Assembly (NCBI GenBank): GCA_023150895.1 | Contig: JAKLJY010000089.1 | Location: forward strand, 1 to 34,804 | Source of the DNA: Myxococcota bacterium | GTDB lineage: Bacteria; Myxococcota_A; Bradymonadia; UBA7976; UBA1532 | Direction: 5' to 3' | Length of the DNA stretch: 34,804 nucleotides | Shown: positions 1-13,676 of the stretch, piece by piece | Layout of the letters: the number at the start of each line of letters is the position of its first letter | Numbering within the stretch: the first letter of the stretch is position 1 | Notes under the pieces: generated by a model | What the model was told of the DNA's origin: nothing | The model's input: the letters and a program-made list of their open reading frames with translations, nothing else | The model's database searches: none | Position numbers and translations under genes: made by a program

Positions 1-120
1 CGCCGCCACGACGGCGTCGGCGTTCGAATCGGCACCTGCACCGCCGTCGCACGCCGTCGCCGCGAGCAGACCGGCACCGGCCCCCAGAAAGAACCATCGC
101 GGGGGGGCGGGGCGCCTCAT
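1..120 (-). CDS. Lipoprotein, N-terminus only (runs off the window)
   Basis: Only the first 40 codons are in the window. They encode a classic lipoprotein signal: MRRP, a hydrophobic stretch (FFLGAGAGLLAATA), then Cys followed by Asp-Gly-Gly and an Ala/Asp-rich linker. The putative lipobox is A-T-A-C. The ATG (118-120) overlaps the TGA of mog (117-119) as ATGA, so the gene is probably translationally coupled to mog. Asp at +2 would hint at inner-membrane retention by E. coli rules, which may not apply here. Function cannot be judged from the fragment. Confidence 0.7.
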   Translation of the reverse strand, partial: MRRPAPPRWFFLGAGAGLLAATACDGGAGADSNADAVVAA

Positions 121-722
121 GCGGGGGTCCGGACGCGGCGCGCCGACTTCGGACGGAAAGCGTCGACGACGGTGGCATCCGTTTCGGCATACGGTCCGCC
201 GATGAGATCGATGCAATAGGGCACGGCCGCGAAGATGCCCGGGACGAGCACCTCGCCCGCCGGTCCGCGCAGCCCCTCGAGCGTCTCCCGGATGGACTTC
301 GGCTGCCCGGGCAGGTTCAGGATGAGCGCCCGGCCACGGATGACGGCCGTCTGTCGGGACAGGATGGCCGTCGGCACGAACCGCAGGCTGATCTGTCGCA
401 TCTGTTCGCCGAAGCCGGGCATCTCGCGGTCGCCCACCGCCCGGGTGGCCTCCGGCGTGACGTCGCGGGGGGCGGGGCCGGTGCCGCCCGTGGTGAGCAC
501 GAGATCACAGCCGACGACGTCGACGAGTTCGATGAGCGCGGCCTCGATCTGCGGCCGCTCGTCGGGCACGAGGCGGGTGTGCGTCGCGAACGGGGTCGTC
601 AGAGCGCGCTCGAGCCAGGTCTGAAGCGCCGGGATGCCTTCGTCCGCATAGACGCCGCGCGAGGCGCGGTCACTGATGGAGACGAGGCCGATGGCGAGGG
701 GGCGGTCGGGATCGGTATGCAT
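117..722 (-). CDS. mog: Molybdopterin adenylyltransferase (MogA family)
   Basis: A 201-residue cytoplasmic enzyme that adenylylates molybdopterin, activating it for molybdate insertion in molybdenum cofactor synthesis. The N-terminus reads IGLVSISDRASRGVY, followed by the family glycine motif TTGGTGPAPRDVTPEAT, then DREMPGFGEQMR, FVPTAILSRQ and LNLPGQPKSI, and the C-terminus ends near AFRPKSARR. These are the hallmarks of proteobacterial MogA rather than the shorter MoaB, and the length matches MogA (about 195). The ATG at 722 follows a GGAGG four bases upstream; an open frame continues upstream but shows no family similarity. Its stop overlaps the start of the downstream lipoprotein. No other molybdenum cofactor gene is in the window. 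Similarity to the enterobacterial protein, judged from memory, is striking. Confidence 0.95.
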   Translation of the reverse strand: MHTDPDRPLAIGLVSISDRASRGVYADEGIPALQTWLERALTTPFATHTRLVPDERPQIEAALIELVDVVGCDLVLTTGGTGPAPRDVTPEATRAVGDREMPGFGEQMRQISLRFVPTAILSRQTAVIRGRALILNLPGQPKSIRETLEGLRGPAGEVLVPGIFAAVPYCIDLIGGPYAETDATVVDAFRPKSARRVRTPA

Positions 723-825
723 CGTGCCTCCGATCTGCCACAGAGCGTCGCGGCTGTCTCGGCTCTCGATGAAGACCCGGGCCGGGTGCGACGCGGCGGC
801 GGTTTGGGGCATCATGGCGTGACCC

Positions 826-2028
826 ATGCGAAATCCGCTGCAGCTCGTCATGTTCCTGTCCGTCGTCACGCTCGCGACGATCCTCGCGCACCGGTACCTG
901 TACGTGCGCACGGTGCGGGACCTCTCGCCGTCGGCCCGCTGGCAACGTCTCGGGCGCGCGTTCTGGGCGGGGGCCGCATTCTTCCTGGTCGCGGGCATGA
1001 TCGGCTTCCGGTTTCTGCCCCCGAGCATCGGCGTCGTGCTCGCCGGGGCCGCCTTCGGGTGGATGGGACTTCTGGCGATCTTCCTGCCGATGACGCTGCT
1101 CGGCGAGCCCGTGCGTCTCTGGCAGGGCGTGCGCGACCGCCTCCGGCGTGCGACGGCCGACGCGCCGCCCCTCGATCCGGGACGTCGCGTGGCGATCGCC
1201 CGGTTCAGCGCGGCCGTGACGACGGTCGGCGGCACCAGCATCGCCGCCGCGGGCGTGCGCACGGCGCTCTCCGATCCCGAGCTGCGCGAAGTCACCATCG
1301 CGCTCGAACGGCTCCCGAAGGCCTTCGACGGTCTGCGCATCGTTCACCTGACGGACATCCACGTCGGGCCCACGATCGGCCGCGAGTTCACCGAGCACCT
1401 CGAAGCCCGGGTCAACGCGCTGAAGCCGGACCTCGTCGTCCTGACGGGCGATCTCGTCGACGGCGGGGTCAGACACCTCGCCCCGGACGTCGCGCCCCTC
1501 GGTCGTTTCGTGTCGCGGTACGGCACGTTCATGTGCACGGGCAATCACGAGTACTACTCGGGCGTCGACCCCTGGTGCGAACACTTCGAGAGCCTGGGCG
1601 TGCGCGTCCTGCGCAATGCGCGCGTCACGCTGGAGCGCGATGGGGCGGCCCTGGATCTCATCGGCGTCGACGACTGGGGCGGGCGCTCGGCGAAGGGCGG
1701 TTTCGACCTGGCAAAGGCCATCGCGGATCGGGACGCCGAGCGGTGCGCCGTCTTGCTCTGCCACCAGCCGAAGGGCGTCGACGCCGCCGCCGAGGCCGGC
1801 CTCGACCTCGTCCTCTCCGGGCACACACACGGTGGGCAGATCTGGCCCTACAACTTCCTGGTCAAGCTCCAGCAGCCCTACGTCCAGGGCCTGCACGCCC
1901 ACACGGCGCGCACGCAGATCTACGTCCACCCGGGGACGGGCTACTGGGGGCCGCCGATTCGCCTCAAAGTGCCCGCGGAGATCGGCCTCATCACGCTGGT
2001 TTGCGCGCCCACATCAGCGTCCGCTTGA
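826..2028 (+). CDS. Membrane-anchored calcineurin-like metallophosphoesterase (YkuE/YaeI type)
   Basis: A 400-residue protein with hydrophobic segments at about 6-25, 45-65 and 67-93, then a metallophosphoesterase domain from about 155 to the end. All metal-binding blocks are present: LTDIH (Asp177, His179), GD at 208-209, GNHE at 239-242, LCHQP and GHTHGG. Related YkuE/YaeI proteins are membrane-associated phosphoesterases linked to UDP-diacylglucosamine or lipid pyrophosphate hydrolysis; the substrate here is unknown. The ATG at 826 is the only plausible start because the nearby upstream ATG runs directly into TGA. It is divergent from mog (103 bp between starts). The 3' end overlaps the convergent methyltransferase gene by 38 bp. 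Confidence 0.88.
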   Translation: MRNPLQLVMFLSVVTLATILAHRYLYVRTVRDLSPSARWQRLGRAFWAGAAFFLVAGMIGFRFLPPSIGVVLAGAAFGWMGLLAIFLPMTLLGEPVRLWQGVRDRLRRATADAPPLDPGRRVAIARFSAAVTTVGGTSIAAAGVRTALSDPELREVTIALERLPKAFDGLRIVHLTDIHVGPTIGREFTEHLEARVNALKPDLVVLTGDLVDGGVRHLAPDVAPLGRFVSRYGTFMCTGNHEYYSGVDPWCEHFESLGVRVLRNARVTLERDGAALDLIGVDDWGGRSAKGGFDLAKAIADRDAERCAVLLCHQPKGVDAAAEAGLDLVLSGHTHGGQIWPYNFLVKLQQPYVQGLHAHTARTQIYVHPGTGYWGPPIRLKVPAEIGLITLVCAPTSASA

Positions 2029-2746
2029 ACGGGAAGAAAAACGGGCGTTCGTCCGGCAGCGTCGCCAGCAGGCGTGTGCGGTAGACCCGCACGAAGACCT
2101 CGAAGTCCACGGGGGAGAGCGTGCGCTGCCACGTCGTCAGCAACGTGCCGCGGACCCACTCGACGACGGCCTCCGGGCTTTCGAGCCAGTGAATGTAGAC
2201 CTGCTGCCGCACGTGGATGTCCTGATAACCGGCCCGCGCGAACAACTCGGCGTAGAGCTCCGGGCCGAGGACGTCCGGCAGGAAGGCCGGCTGCGGCGAG
2301 AATCCCGGGCTGACCTCGCGGGCGACGCGATGCGCGTGGCTGTCCTGGTTCGCGGGCACTTGCAGCGCGACCTGCCCCCCGGGGGCGACCGCGGCCAGAA
2401 TCCTCGCGAGGGCCCTGGCCTGGTCGGGCACCCACTGGAGTGCGGCGTTGGAGAAGACCACGTCGAAGGGCTCGGCCGGAGAGAACCGGGCGATGTCGCC
2501 GTTCTCGAACCGCAGCCCCGGCGCCGTCAGACGCTCGGCCTCGCCGAGCATCTCGGACGACGAGTCGATGCCGAGCGTCTCGCGCGCGTCGAGGTGGCGG
2601 TGGAGCTCGAGCGTGAGCTCGCCCGAGCCGCAACCGAGGTCGACGACCCGCGGGCGCTCGACGGGCCGCAGAAGCGCGAGCAGGTCATCGAACGGCTGGC
2701 GGCGCTCACTCGAGAAGCGCTTGTACTGACTCGGGCTCCAGGTCAC
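1991..2746 (-). CDS. tam: Trans-aconitate 2-methyltransferase-like class I SAM methyltransferase
   Basis: A 251-residue protein, the same length as E. coli Tam. It begins TWSPSQYKRFSSERRQPFDDL, and the SAM-binding motif I is VVDLGCGSGE at about residues 35-44. The acidic motif II is GIDSS, and the post-motif block FSNAALQWVPD matches the Tam signature (FANASLQWLPD in E. coli, from memory). The C-terminal region with IHWLESPEAVVEWVRGT is also Tam-like. Tam methylates trans-aconitate, a by-product that inhibits aconitase; other small acids are possible here. The GTG start at 2746 is supported by AGGGGA about nine bases upstream; no ATG fits. It converges on and overlaps the metallophosphoesterase gene. 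Confidence 0.82.
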   Translation of the reverse strand: MTWSPSQYKRFSSERRQPFDDLLALLRPVERPRVVDLGCGSGELTLELHRHLDARETLGIDSSSEMLGEAERLTAPGLRFENGDIARFSPAEPFDVVFSNAALQWVPDQARALARILAAVAPGGQVALQVPANQDSHAHRVAREVSPGFSPQPAFLPDVLGPELYAELFARAGYQDIHVRQQVYIHWLESPEAVVEWVRGTLLTTWQRTLSPVDFEVFVRVYRTRLLATLPDERPFFFPFKRTLMWARKPA

Positions 2747-2849
2747 GGCGGTCGATCCCCTGCGGTCGTCGGACGGTGCAGGACAGCATACCCCCAGGCC
2801 GCGAACACCGCTGCTTCGATGTGTCGAGTGCAGAAAAACGCACATTCGT

Positions 2850-2870
2850 GATCGATTCCGCGATTCGATC
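2850..2870. promoter_or_regulatory. Inverted repeat between divergent genes, possible operator
   Basis: GATCGA (2850-2855) and TCGATC (2865-2870) are inverted around nine bases, and CGATTC occurs twice in direct orientation at 2853 and 2861. It lies in the 204-bp gap between tam and the large lipoprotein gene, about 80 bp before the latter's ATG. I see no convincing -35/-10 pair nearby. Six-base arms can occur by chance. Confidence 0.2.
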
Positions 2871-2950
2871 GGCGAACACCCCTTAGGATGCGCATCGGAC
2901 ACGCGCGCGCCGCACGACGTGGCGCGCCCAGACACCGGGGGAGATCGAGC

Positions 2951-7717
<4,767 letters not shown>

Positions 7718-7724
7718 AACCCGT

Positions 7725-7744
7725 CCCCCGGCTTCGGCCGGGGG
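7725..7744. terminator. Perfect 8-bp TTCG-loop hairpin between convergent genes
   Basis: CCCCCGGC (7725-7732), loop TTCG, GCCGGGGG (7737-7744). It fills the 31-bp gap between the stop of the large lipoprotein gene and the stop of the PilZ gene. The UUCG tetraloop is exceptionally stable. There is no long T tract on either side, so it may be a bidirectional hairpin that also protects 3' ends rather than a strict intrinsic terminator. Confidence 0.65.
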
Positions 7745-7748
7745 CGCC

Positions 7749-8432
7749 TCACCCTTCGTCGGTCAGCGCGCGCTGAATCCGCAGGGTGAGTTCGGCGAGG
7801 GCCTCCCGCGCTTCGGCCGGGATGCGCTCGAACTCGACCGCGATCTCGTGGTCCTCGTCGCCGTGGCGGTCGGCGGGGCTGCGCTCGGCGACGCGGATGA
7901 CCCGCGCCGTCCCGTGGTGACGTGGCCCGATGCCGCCCACCTGGAAGTCGACGGCGATGCGTTCGCCGGCGGAGACCTGCCCGGCACGCCCGCCGAACGC
8001 GAGGCCCGTGACACTGAAGCTCATGAAGGGATCGGGCTCGTGCCAGTTCCACGGTGCCGGGCCGCTGGCCTCCACGAGTCGCCAGCGGAGGCCGATGGCC
8101 GCGACGAGTCGCGGGAACCGTCGTTTCTCTTCGCCGTGCAGGCGTCCGCGCGCCTCGAACGTCAGGCGTCGTCCGCGTTGGGACACCAGGCGGGCGGGTT
8201 GCCGGCGGATGCGCTCTCCCCGGAACGAGAGCACCACGCGACGATCGGGGTCGAACGCCGGAGGCTCGAGGTCGAGTTCGACCTCGAACGTGCTCCCCGC
8301 GTGGGAGACGAGCCGCCCGGAGCGGGGCACGACCGCGTCGTCGTAGAGGAAGACGACCTCGACGCCCGTCTGCGGACCGGGCACGGGCGCCGTGGGTTCG
8401 GCGATCATCGGCATCGGTGGTTTCCCCTTCAT
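7749..8432 (-). CDS. PilZ-domain protein
   Basis: A 227-residue soluble protein with two beta-rich parts. Residues about 20-105 resemble the YcgR-N/PilZN type barrel that precedes many PilZ domains, and residues about 108-215 resemble PilZ. The PilZ RxxxR motif is visible as RRFPR in EEKRRFPRL. The second motif (D/N)xSxxG reads SFSVTG, with Ser in place of the acidic or amide residue, so c-di-GMP binding is plausible but not assured. The domain ends with AVEFERIP, typical of PilZ. The start at 8432 has GGTGG seven bases upstream; an internal ATG at 8414, preceded by AAGGGG, is an equally credible start. It is divergent from the RNase Z-like gene. The role is likely c-di-GMP-dependent control of an unidentified partner. 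Confidence 0.78.
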   Translation of the reverse strand: MKGKPPMPMIAEPTAPVPGPQTGVEVVFLYDDAVVPRSGRLVSHAGSTFEVELDLEPPAFDPDRRVVLSFRGERIRRQPARLVSQRGRRLTFEARGRLHGEEKRRFPRLVAAIGLRWRLVEASGPAPWNWHEPDPFMSFSVTGLAFGGRAGQVSAGERIAVDFQVGGIGPRHHGTARVIRVAERSPADRHGDEDHEIAVEFERIPAEAREALAELTLRIQRALTDEG

Positions 8433-8525
8433 GTCCGACCCACCATTCGGCCGGTGGCGCGCGGGACTTGAATCCGTGCCACGCGGCCCTTGACGCGAAC
8501 CGGCGCGCGCTCGTATGGCAATCGA

Positions 8526-9377
8526 GTGCTGACCACCGTCCAGGCCGCCCGTTACTCCGTGAGAGGCACCTCGCTCGGCGGCGTCTACACGGCCCTCCAC
8601 GTACCCGAGCTCGACGCGCTGTTCGACTGCGGTCTCCCGCTGCGCTCGGCCGCCTCCGTGACCAACCTCTTCCTGAGTCACGGGCATGTCGACCATGCGG
8701 GGGCGTTGCCTGCGCTCCTCGGCATCCGGGGGCTCCATGGCGTCCGCAAGAACCTGCGGGTGTTTCTGCCATCGACGCTCGCCCCGGTCATCGCCGAGGC
8801 CCTGGCGGTCATCAGCCGCCTGCATCGCTGGCCCCTCACCGTCGACCTCGTGCCCATGGAGCCCGGTGATGAGGTCCCGTTGCGCAACGACCTCGTCGTT
8901 CGGGCCTTTCGCACCTACCACCCCGTTCCGAGCCTCGGGTACCTGTTCGTGAACCGGGTGAAGAAGCTTCGGCCCGAGTTCGCGTCGTTGCCCGGCCCCG
9001 AGATCGCGCGGCTGCGGCGGACGGGCGCCGACATCTTCTTCGAAGATCCGCGCTTCGAGCTCGCCTACGCGACGGACACGCTCCCCTTGGTGCTCGAGCG
9101 AGAGCCGGCGCTCTTCGACACGCGCGTCCTCATCCTCGAGTGCACCTTCCTCGACGGGCGCAAGAGTGTCGCCGACGCCCGCGCCGGCTGTCACATCCAC
9201 CTCGACGAGCTGCTCCCGTTCGCCCATCGGTTCAACAACGAGGCGCTCGTTCTGATGCACTTCAGCCAGCTCTACACCCCGGCGGACGTCCGGCGCCTGC
9301 TCGCCGAGCGCTGTCCGCCGGACCTGCGGCGCATTCTGCGCCCGCACGTGCCCGAGACCGAGAACTGGCCGGGTTGA
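8526..9377 (+). CDS. Metallo-beta-lactamase-fold hydrolase, RNase Z-like
   Basis: A 283-residue protein. The metal motif HxHxDH is present as SHGHVDHAG, followed further on by YHPVPSLGYLF, ATDT, LILECTFLD, HIHLDEL and a C-terminal MHFSQLY. The HFSQ block and the ATDT/ECTF blocks are typical of the tRNase Z branch of the fold, which cuts the 3' trailer from tRNA precursors. However, the first motif is SHGHVDH rather than the THxHGDH usual for RNase Z, so a different phosphodiester or ester substrate is possible. The GTG at 8526 is chosen because the conserved N-terminal strand starts just after it; a TTG at 8490 in the same frame has no ribosome site. The SRPBCC gene follows after 23 bp. Confidence 0.75.
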   Translation: MLTTVQAARYSVRGTSLGGVYTALHVPELDALFDCGLPLRSAASVTNLFLSHGHVDHAGALPALLGIRGLHGVRKNLRVFLPSTLAPVIAEALAVISRLHRWPLTVDLVPMEPGDEVPLRNDLVVRAFRTYHPVPSLGYLFVNRVKKLRPEFASLPGPEIARLRRTGADIFFEDPRFELAYATDTLPLVLEREPALFDTRVLILECTFLDGRKSVADARAGCHIHLDELLPFAHRFNNEALVLMHFSQLYTPADVRRLLAERCPPDLRRILRPHVPETENWPG

Positions 9378-9400
9378 TCCCGGCCCCTTCAGGAGCCCCC

Positions 9401-9793
9401 ATGGCCGACATCCGCCAGACGCGGACCTTCGCCACCACCCCCGCGCGCCTCTTCGAAGCCCTCGTCGACCCCACACAACATGCGGCCTTCACGGGCGCGT
9501 CGGCGTCGGGCGAGGCGGACGTCGGCGCGGCCTTCACGGCCTGGGATGCCTACATCGAGGGCCGACACCTGGTCCTCGAGCCCGGGGTTCGGATCGTCCA
9601 GGCCTGGCGCGCCGCGGACTGGCCCGCGGGACACTGGTCCGTCGTCCGGTACGAACTGGCCGAGCGGGAAAGCGGCGAGGTCGTCGTGCACTTCGAGCAG
9701 GCCGGCGTGCCCAACGACTTCGCCGAGGCGATCGCGCAGGGCTGGCAGGACTACTACTGGACCCCCCTGGCGGAGTGGCTGGCGGCGCTCTGA
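9401..9793 (+). CDS. AHSA1/SRPBCC-domain protein
   Basis: A 130-residue single-domain protein of the START/Bet v1 fold, AHSA1 type. It shows the usual pattern: an N-terminal strand and helix (TRTFATTPARLFEALVDPTQ), a central loop around AWDAYIEGRHLVLEPGVRIVQAWR, and a C-terminal GWQDYYWTPLAEWL helix. Family members bind hydrophobic ligands or, in eukaryotic Aha1, activate Hsp90; bacterial roles are mostly unknown. The ATG has AGGAG five bases upstream. It lies 23 bp behind the metallo-beta-lactamase-fold gene and is probably cotranscribed with it. The stop codon sits inside a hairpin shared with the convergent ompA-type gene. Confidence 0.85.
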   Translation: MADIRQTRTFATTPARLFEALVDPTQHAAFTGASASGEADVGAAFTAWDAYIEGRHLVLEPGVRIVQAWRAADWPAGHWSVVRYELAERESGEVVVHFEQAGVPNDFAEAIAQGWQDYYWTPLAEWLAAL

Positions 9794-9805
9794 AGAAGAG
9801 CGCCG
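9783..9805. terminator. 9-bp hairpin over the stop codon between convergent genes
   Basis: CGGCGCTCT (9783-9791), loop GAAGA, AGAGCGCCG (9797-9805): nine perfect pairs. The left arm and loop contain the TGA of the SRPBCC gene, and the right arm ends six bases before the stop of the OmpA-family gene. No T tract follows on either strand. Confidence 0.55.
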
Positions 9806-9811
9806 GCTCGC

Positions 9812-11674
<1,863 letters not shown>

Positions 11675-11734
11675 GACCAAAAACTCCGTGATTCTGCGCG
11701 TTTGGGTGATTTTCGGGGGGTGAACGCGCGAGAT

Positions 11735-11761
11735 GTTATCGGGACGGCATCGGCGAGTAAA
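11735..11761 (-). promoter_or_regulatory. Weak sigma70-like promoter before the OmpA-family gene
   Basis: On the minus strand TTTACT (11761-11756) and GATAAC (11740-11735) are separated by 15 bases, each with four of six consensus matches. The spacing is short. The 123-bp gap before this gene is the longest break on the minus strand between 9812 and 18524, so an independent promoter here makes sense. Confidence 0.25.
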
Positions 11762-11797
11762 GATCAGGAGCCCGAGCGACCCCGATCTTCGTAGGGG

Positions 11798-13579
11798 TTA
11801 TTTGCCGAGTTCTGCCTCGAGCTGGTCGATGCGCTGCTGGATGGCCGGCTTGAAGGAGCTGTTGGTCTCCTTGTCGAGCCAGCGCTTGCAGTGGCGCAGT
11901 GCCCGATTCGGATCGCCCTTGGCCTGATAGAGCACGCAGAGGCGCTGGTGGGCCAGTTTGCCCTCGGGGTTGATGCGGATGGCCTTCTCGAAGAGTTCGG
12001 CGGCCTCCTCGCGGTTGCCCCGGACGACGAGCTTGGTGCCCTCGTCCATGAGCTCCTCGTAGGTCGGGCCCTTGGGCTTCTTTTCGTCGCGCGGGGCACG
12101 GGCCTCGCCATCGGGCGCCGCCGAGCGTGGGGGGGCGGCGACATCGGGGCCGGGCGCAGCGGTCGCCGGGGCGGCGGGGGCGCCGTCGGGCGTCTTGGGT
12201 TTGCGCGCCTCGGCGGCCTTGATCTCTTTGGCGAGCTTGGCGGCCTCGTCGAAACCGCGCGCGTCGAGGTCACGCTGGACGACCCTGGCGCCCTCGACGT
12301 CGTTGTCCTCGAGCAGCCCCCGGCCGCGGGCGAGTTCGGACGCGGCGAACTCGGGTTCGATTTTCTTGAGGAGCTCCTGCGCGCGGGGCGAGTAGACGCT
12401 GCCCGTCGCGAACTTCTCGAGGCCGAGGTAGGCGTCCGCCCACTGACTCTCGGCGGCGTGCCGCCGCAGATCGTCGAAGAGCCGCTGGTTGCCGGCTTCG
12501 GAAACCGCGCGCTCACGACCCGTACGGGCCTGCTCGTTGTTGGGCGTGGACTGCAGGACGCGCTCGAAGACCCGTTGCGCGTCGGCCCAGGCCTCCTGGT
12601 TCAGGTGGCCTTCGCCCTCGGCGACGAGCTTGCCGACGTCGACGGGCCCGGACTCGGAGGCGGGGGCGCTGCTCTGCTGGACGCCCGGCTTCGGGGGTTC
12701 GGTGCCCTTCGGTTTCGTCGGGCGCACCAGGAAGAACGTGCCGATGGCGATGCCGGCCAGCAGCAGCGCGATGGCCACCAGGCGGAGCGTGCCGCCGGAG
12801 CTGCCCGGCACCTCGACGTCGTCGATGTCGGCCGGCGTGAAGACGTAGTGCTCGCCCGGGGCGACGAAGCGCAGCTTGACGTGGCCGAGCTCGATGATGT
12901 CCCCGTTGACGAGGGTCACCGTCCCGAAGGGCTCGCCGTTGACCCGGACCCCGTTGGACGAGGCCAGATCGATGACCGTGAACTGCCCGTCGCGGACCAC
13001 GATCTTGGCGTGGTTGCGCGAGATGGACCGGTGGTTGATGACGACGTCGTTCTCGTCGGTGCGGCCGAGGATGATCTCGCGCCGACCGAGGTCGTAGGTC
13101 TGACCGCCGAGGTTGCTGGAGACGACGACGAGCCGCCCGTGTTTGTCGGCGGGCAGGAGGTCCGTGTCGTCGACCCGATGCAGCGCAGTGGGGGCATCGT
13201 CGGCCGACCGGGCCGTCGAGACGATCGTCGCCGCGTCACCCCGGACGGCGGGTTGGTCGCCCGTCATGCCGGTGGGCGGATCGACCTGGAGCGCGAGCGA
13301 GTAGTCGCCGATCTGAACGAGGTCGCCCGGGCGCATGGTGCACTTGCCGGCGACCTTGTCTCCGTTGAGCTTGATGCCGTTGTAGCTGTCGAGATCCTCG
13401 ACGATGACCGTGTGGTCCGCGCCTTCGCCCGTGCGCATCAGCCGGGCGTGACGGCGCGAGACGTTGCGCTCCGTCAGCCGGATGGTGTTGCCCTCTTTGC
13501 GACCGATCGTGATCTCGTCGCGGATCAGAGGCACGACGGTCGTCTTGCCTTCGTCGTCCTCGATGAGCAGTCGCAGCAT
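11798..13579 (-). CDS. Tandem FHA-domain membrane protein with C-terminal TPR region
   Basis: A 593-residue protein. FHA 1 spans residues 1-98 with Gly26-Arg27, SRRH (41-44) and Asn67-Gly68. FHA 2 spans about 148-240 with Gly172-Arg173, SRNH (187-190) and SSNG (207-210). Both therefore keep the residues that bind phosphothreonine. One hydrophobic segment lies at about 264-286, followed by a Pro/Ala/Lys-rich stretch and a helical TPR-like region interrupted by an Ala/Pro linker at about 465-500; the last 90 residues form clear TPRs (RGNREEAAELFEKAIRINPE). The start has AAGGA five bases upstream. FHA proteins read Ser/Thr kinase signalling, which is abundant in Myxococcota; no kinase gene is in the window. 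Basic residues follow the membrane segment, which is unusual if the FHA side is cytoplasmic. Confidence 0.88.
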   Translation of the reverse strand: MLRLLIEDDEGKTTVVPLIRDEITIGRKEGNTIRLTERNVSRRHARLMRTGEGADHTVIVEDLDSYNGIKLNGDKVAGKCTMRPGDLVQIGDYSLALQVDPPTGMTGDQPAVRGDAATIVSTARSADDAPTALHRVDDTDLLPADKHGRLVVVSSNLGGQTYDLGRREIILGRTDENDVVINHRSISRNHAKIVVRDGQFTVIDLASSNGVRVNGEPFGTVTLVNGDIIELGHVKLRFVAPGEHYVFTPADIDDVEVPGSSGGTLRLVAIALLLAGIAIGTFFLVRPTKPKGTEPPKPGVQQSSAPASESGPVDVGKLVAEGEGHLNQEAWADAQRVFERVLQSTPNNEQARTGRERAVSEAGNQRLFDDLRRHAAESQWADAYLGLEKFATGSVYSPRAQELLKKIEPEFAASELARGRGLLEDNDVEGARVVQRDLDARGFDEAAKLAKEIKAAEARKPKTPDGAPAAPATAAPGPDVAAPPRSAAPDGEARAPRDEKKPKGPTYEELMDEGTKLVVRGNREEAAELFEKAIRINPEGKLAHQRLCVLYQAKGDPNRALRHCKRWLDKETNSSFKPAIQQRIDQLEAELGK

Positions 13580-13676
13580 GCGGGTCCTTCAGCGCTCGGA
13601 CAGTGGCGATCCGCGGGATCGAGGGGCAACCTGTACCACAGTCCGCGCGGGACGGCAAAAGGCATGGGCGAGGGGG

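Noticed and set aside
8490..8525. TTG at 8490 as start of the RNase Z-like gene
   Set aside because: No ribosome site, and the added 12 residues precede the conserved first strand; GTG at 8526 is preferred though not proven.
11779..11798. ACCCC/GGGGT hairpin after the FHA gene
   Set aside because: Five pairs with a ten-base loop; stability is poor and no T tract follows.
13580..13676. Promoter-like TTGCCG-17-TACAGG before the FHA gene
   Set aside because: Only three of six matches at -10; not distinguishable from chance.
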